DNA of 64,000 nt from Pyrrhosoma nymphula. Lineage: Eukaryota; Arthropoda; Insecta; Odonata; Coenagrionidae. Under the pieces are notes generated by a model that saw only the letters and a list, made by a program, of their open reading frames with translations, had not been told where the DNA came from and ran no database searches. The position numbers and the translations under genes are program-made. Shown piece by piece: positions 59,876 to 64,000 of this stretch; the stretch's first letter is position 1, and each line of letters opens with the position of its first letter. The DNA is taken from the NCBI GenBank assembly GCA_963573305.1, contig OY754337.1, forward strand, positions 81,481,094 through 81,545,093. Direction: 5' to 3'.

Positions 59876-62800
59876 ATGGCAGAAGCGGAGAGCTTGACGA
59901 AGAGTATTGCCAAGTTCGATGTCACCAATTTCCAACTGTGGAAATTTCAAATAAAGACAGTATTCGTTGCTGGAGGGTTAATAGACGTGGGGCTGGGAAC
60001 GAGTCGTCAGCCAGCAAATATCAAAGATGCTGCCGGGAAACAGTGGGTAAAGGACAATGCAAAAGCAATGTGCATTATAGCATACTCAGTTGAGTACTCA
60101 CTGTTAGAATATTTACTTACGTGCACAACGGCGTCAGAAATGTGGGACAAACTGTGTCTCATATAATATTGTGGCGCAACTAAAGGACGTAGGAGAGAAG
60201 GTATCGGATCTTGCTCTCATGGCAAAGATTCTGGGAAGCCTTCCCGCTAAGTTTCATTCACTAGTTACAGCGTGGGACAACGTCGCAGCTGCTCACCAGA
60301 CTGTAACGAGACTACAGGAGAGGTTGATCGCCGAGGAAGCAAGAATTACGGAAATAGAGGAGTCAGCGAGTGCTTTAGCAGTTATGTCGATAAGTAGAAA
60401 TACAAAAAGGGCTGTCGGGAAACAAGTTGGGAATAAGTGGAAAGCCAAAATTGCTTGTTTTATTTGTGGTAAACCTGGCCACATTGCCCGAAGTTGCAGG
60501 AAGAATAAGAAAACGGAGAAAAAGAAGTTAGAGACAGAATCGGGGGATGAACATCCAGTGAGTGCGTTTGTTGCTACCGACAAATACACTACTCGTGAAC
60601 GTAATAAACGTGTAGATGAGGCAAAATATGTTAATGATTTCATCTCTCTGAGTGAAGTAAAAGAGACCTGGCTCATGGACAGTGGTGCGTCTAGGCATAT
60701 TTGCTACAGACGTGAGTGGTTTAGCGATTTAGTTGAATGCGGAAATATCTCTGTTACATTAGGAGACAACACTAAGTGTACAGCTGAAGGAGTTGGAACT
60801 GTTGTAATCCGCAAATACGTGAACAATAAGTGGGAGCTCGGGATGATTGAAAATGTTTTGTATGTGCCTCAACTTAGGAAAAATCTTTTCTCAGTCGGAG
60901 TATGCACTTCAAGAGGTTTCGAGGTAAGTTTGCAGGAAATGACGTATTGGTGTGTAAATATGGCAAGGTGCTAGCCACAGGTGTGAAACAGGAGAATGAA
61001 ATATATAGAATGTTATTTGTTGTAACTACTAATTGTCAGGCCAATCTCGCGTCAAAAGATAGCTTCAAAGTGTGGCATGAACGGTTGGGACATTTAAATG
61101 CTGGAGCGATGATTCAGTTATCCAGTTTAGGAATTATCGAGGGGCTTAATCAAGCAGGAGGTGAAAAATTCTTTTGTGAGGCTTTCCAGCTAGGGAAATC
61201 TCATCGTAACACATACAAGAGTGTACATGGAGGCAGGAAACGTCAACATTTTGATATCATACATGCTGACGTATGTGGCCCCATGCATATTGAATCCCTA
61301 GGAGGAGCAAAGTATTTCCTTTTGATGAAGGACGAAGCCTCAGATTTCAGGTACGTTTATTTCTTGAAACATAAATCTTATGTCTTTGAATGTTTTAAGG
61401 AATTCGACGCTCTCATGAAAAATCAACGAGGTCGATCCATCCGAGTACTGAGAGTCGACCGTGGCACTGAGTTCCTGAACGAAAATATGAAGACTTACTT
61501 GGTGAGTAATGGAATTGTCCTGGAGACTTCTGCACCATTTACTCCTCAGCAAAATGGTCGCATAGAACGAGACAACCGCACAATTATGGAGAGTTCTAGA
61601 TCAATGTTGATAGCTAGAAATCTTCCACAATTCCTATGGGCTGAAGAAGCTGTAAACACAGCCGTTTACTTCAAGAATCGGACCTCAATAAACAAGGATG
61701 GTATTACACCTTATGAAGCTTGGAATGGACAGAAGCCCGAATTATCTCATCTGAGAACCTTTTGGACAGATGCTTATGTTCATATTCCTGATATGTTTAG
61801 AAAGAAACTCGACCAAAAGGCGAAGAAAATGGTAATGGTTGGTTACCAAAGTCAAACTAAGAACTATCGTCTGTATGATCCAGAAAGGAAAAAGATAGTG
61901 GAGTCGAAAGATGTCAAGTTCAATGAAAATAATGAAGCAGACGAGAAAATGCAACATAGCAAGCAAGAATTCCACTTCCAATTGCTTAGAGAAGAAGGAA
62001 ATGAAGAAATTGAAGGAGAAACAAGCGAAGACTATCAGGAAACCCCGCAACTACAAGGAGAAGAAGTAACTCAACGTTGTTTAAGAGATGGAGAACAACT
62101 GAGAAGACCTCAGCGATATGATGACTTCGATGTAAGTTTTGCTGAGTGTGCTGAGGCGATCAACTATAGGGAAGCTATTACAGGACCTGAAAAGGAGAAA
62201 TGGAGTGAAGCTATGCAAGAAGAACTATCAGCTCATCAGGCTAATGACACCTGGACTATTGTTACGAGAAATGACAAGGAATTGATAGACTCAAAGTGGG
62301 TTTTTAAGACTCAAAACTCTGAAAGTGGCACACGTTACAAGGCAAGGTTGTTTGCAAGAGGGTTTAGTCAACGACCAGGACTTGATTATGGAGAGACATT
62401 CTCATCAGTCGTGAGGTATGACTCTTTGAGAACTCTCTTGGCAGTTGCAGCTGAAAAAGACCTGGAGATGGTCCACACTTTGATGTTAAAACCGCCTTCC
62501 TGTATGGGGAACTGAAGGAAGAGGTGTACATGGCAATCCCAGAAGCTTTATTTGTAGATGATGGTCTGCTGATTGGGAGCAATATGGAGATGATTCATGG
62601 TATTTTGGAAGCTCTGGGTAAAGAGTTTGAAATAAAAGTTTCAGAGGCTCGCAACTTTTGTGGCATGGAAATTGTGAGAGATCGAGCGGCAGGTACTGTC
62701 TATGCTCATCAGACATCTTATGCTGAGAAAATCCTCAGGCAATTTTAGCTGTTTGATTCAAATCCAGTGAATTTTGCTGCTGATCCCAGTGTAAGGTTGA

Positions 62801-63504
62801 GTAAGGCAAGCGATAATAGTGGCCTTATAACATTTCCATATCGCCAAGCTTTGGGTTCACTTTTGTTCCTAGCTATTGTTAGTAGACCAGATATCTCTTT
62901 TTATGTTTATTTTGTGAGTAGGTACTTCAATAATTATGATGAAATCCATGTCAATGCTAAAAAAAATTTCAATTATGTTAAATGAACAGTTAATTATGGT
63001 ATATTGTACAATAGTGCTAGTTCAAGTGGAGAATTGCTATGTTACAGTGACTCAGATTTTGCGGGAGATCCTGACACTCGCAGGTCAATGACTGGATTTG
63101 TGTGTTTGTTGTCAGGTGGTCCAATCACTTGGGTCTCTCAACGTCAGAGGATGGTGACGCTGAGTACCACGGAAGCCGAATATGCATCCGCATGTATGGC
63201 CTGCAAGGAAATTGTGTGGCTAAAGAAACTATTAAATGATATTGGTTATAAATGTGTGAGTCCAACCCCTCTTAATGTGGACAACCAAAGTGCGATTAGG
63301 CTTGTCAAAAATCCAGAGTTCCACAAGCGAACAAAGCATGTTGATATAAGATATCATTTCATTCGTGAGCAATACGAAAGTAAAGTTGTCAATGTTACAT
63401 ATGTGCAAAGTGAGAATCAGCTTGCAGATATTTTCACTAAACCTTTATCTAAGGACAATTATTTTAAATTTAGAACATTGCTGAATATTGTTTCTGTTAC
63501 TTAA
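59876..63504 (+). pseudogene. Copia gag-pol polyprotein, broken
   Basis: From the Met at 59,876 the Gag part has F-D-V-T-N-F-Q-L-W-K; a deletion near 60,163 removes perhaps 25 codons and adds a stop. The zinc knuckle is C-F-I-C-G-K-P-G-H-I-A-R-S-C. The protease is W-L-M-D-S-G-A-S-R-H-I. The integrase zinc finger has W-H-E-R-L-G-H but C-E-A-F where a second Cys is usual. The core shows H-A-D-V-C-G-P, V-D-R-G-T-E-F and N-G-R-I-E-R. Reverse transcriptase starts W-S-E-A-M-Q-E-E and includes F-V-D-D, but about 70 codons between are missing near 62,545. RNase H has C-Y-S-D-S-D-F-A-G-D, T-E-A-E-Y and N-V-D-N-Q-S-A-I. Further breaks are frameshifts near 60,930 and 62,490 and stops at 62,746 and 62,983. 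Confidence 0.9.
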
Positions 63505-63578
63505 AACAGTATGAGTTAGTTAAGATGTTTATGTTCTCTGTGTTGCTCTTATGGCAAAGTTATTACAAATAGTGGGAG

Positions 63579-63830
63579 TGTCAGAAAATATTATGAATTA
63601 TAATTGGTTATTTTTCTTTAGTATTTGTAATAATTTGTATGTATCGATTGTCTTATATCGATTTTCGTTGTCAGCTGATGTGCCATGCGGTCACGACAGT
63701 TACAACTTGGAGTTCAGCTGGCAATGACGCGCAGTATTATTTCTTTGTCTACCAGATTGTCTTGGCTGCTGCAAATAAGATTAAGTTATAACTACGACTT
63801 TTCGTTTGTTGTTCCATATACCATTCAACA
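63579..63830 (+). repeat. Copia 3' LTR
   Basis: It starts TGTCAGAAAATATT and ends CATTCAACA. Satellite sequence resumes straight after it. Confidence 0.85.
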
Positions 63831-64000
63831 TATATCAAGAAAGAGTGAGATAGTATCCTTATGTGCTGTCCGTTCGATGGCCGTAACAGCATTTTCTCTT
63901 ATAAGCTAGGAGGAGATTGAAGGAGTACGATTCTATTGTCGGCTTCATAAAAGAACTACAATAAGACGAGGATCATGAAGTTACTAGTTTCTTAAATATA
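63831..64000. repeat. 312-bp satellite, continuation
   Basis: It has the landmarks TCAAGAAAGAGTGAGA, GTTCGATGGCCGTAACAGC and AAGACGAGGATCATGA of the left array. About 80 bases of the monomer are missing near 63,858. Confidence 0.75.

Larger units (their letters stand above)
58540..60091. repeat. Recent 776-bp tandem duplication
   Basis: Bases 58,540-59,315 and 59,316-60,091 appear identical. The unit includes the end of the satellite, the Copia 5' LTR, the primer binding site and the start of gag. The junction at 59,311-59,315 lies within a CAGGA, and CAG also occurs at the other two break ends, suggesting microhomology. Confidence 0.85.
58738..63830 (+). mobile_element. Copia-type LTR retrotransposon, inactive
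   Basis: The element runs from the outer 5' LTR to the 3' LTR at 63,579-63,830 and is inserted in the 312-bp satellite. The flanking five bases, TTTAT and TATAT, are imperfect, fitting an aged target duplication. Its order is gag, protease, integrase, reverse transcriptase and RNase H, the Copia order. Because of the 776-bp duplication it has two 5' LTRs and two gag starts. A short purine tract, AGTGGGAG, precedes the 3' LTR. Confidence 0.9.

Noticed and set aside
60293..60676. A 127-codon minus-strand frame
   Set aside because: It is antisense to the Copia gag-protease region and has no domain of its own.

Overview
This is non-coding, repeat-dominated DNA of an invertebrate animal, most likely an arthropod. 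The reasons are its AT-rich base composition and its mixture of mobile elements: Copia, Ty3/gypsy, Penelope-like, Helitron, several LINE types, Tc1/mariner, hAT-like, a TTAA-target transposon and a Transib-like element. There are also tRNA-derived SINEs and two satellite arrays. I could not recognise one intact host gene. Every long reading frame I can name belongs to a mobile element, and all of those carry frameshifts, stops or deletions.

Layout. Bases 1-1,385 hold decayed LINE reverse transcriptase pieces. Bases 1,386-23,620 are a head-to-tail array of a large composite repeat, called here R1a-R1b-R2. Two full units start near 1.4 kb and 13.1 kb, with partial units at 11.1-12.2 kb and 22.6-23.6 kb. 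The units differ by clean insertions. Unit 1 carries a 1.16-kb Transib-like element with signal-sequence-like ends. Unit 2 carries a 3.6-kb transposon at a TTAA site with remnants of a YqaJ-type nuclease. Both share a hAT-like element, shortened in unit 2. A 1.45-kb tract is identical between the units while its flanks are clearly diverged. Bases 23.6-33.6 kb hold a Ty3/gypsy pol remnant, a Helitron N-terminal remnant, SINEs and a MITE. Bases 33.6-39.2 kb are a satellite of about 61-bp monomers with higher-order structure.

Bases 39-45 kb hold a LINE 3' end, a dispersed repeat in inverted orientation, and a Ty3-type gag-protease remnant. At 45.5-48.8 kb a Helitron helicase is split by a Penelope-like element, with a 12-bp target duplication and perfect 91-bp inverted ends. 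An inverted R2 copy follows (50.1-52.6 kb). Next comes a 3.14-kb transposon with 425-bp terminal inverted repeats, an 8-bp target duplication and a transposase frame with three short introns (53.0-56.2 kb). The window ends in a satellite of about 312-bp units (56.3-64.0 kb) that was invaded by a Copia element. The 5' end of that Copia copy was later duplicated, so it now has three LTRs.

The strongest leads are the Transib-like element, the long-inverted-repeat transposon with introns, the TTAA element with the nuclease domain, the identical tract, and the Penelope-in-Helitron nesting. All comparisons were made by eye; none was aligned by computer.
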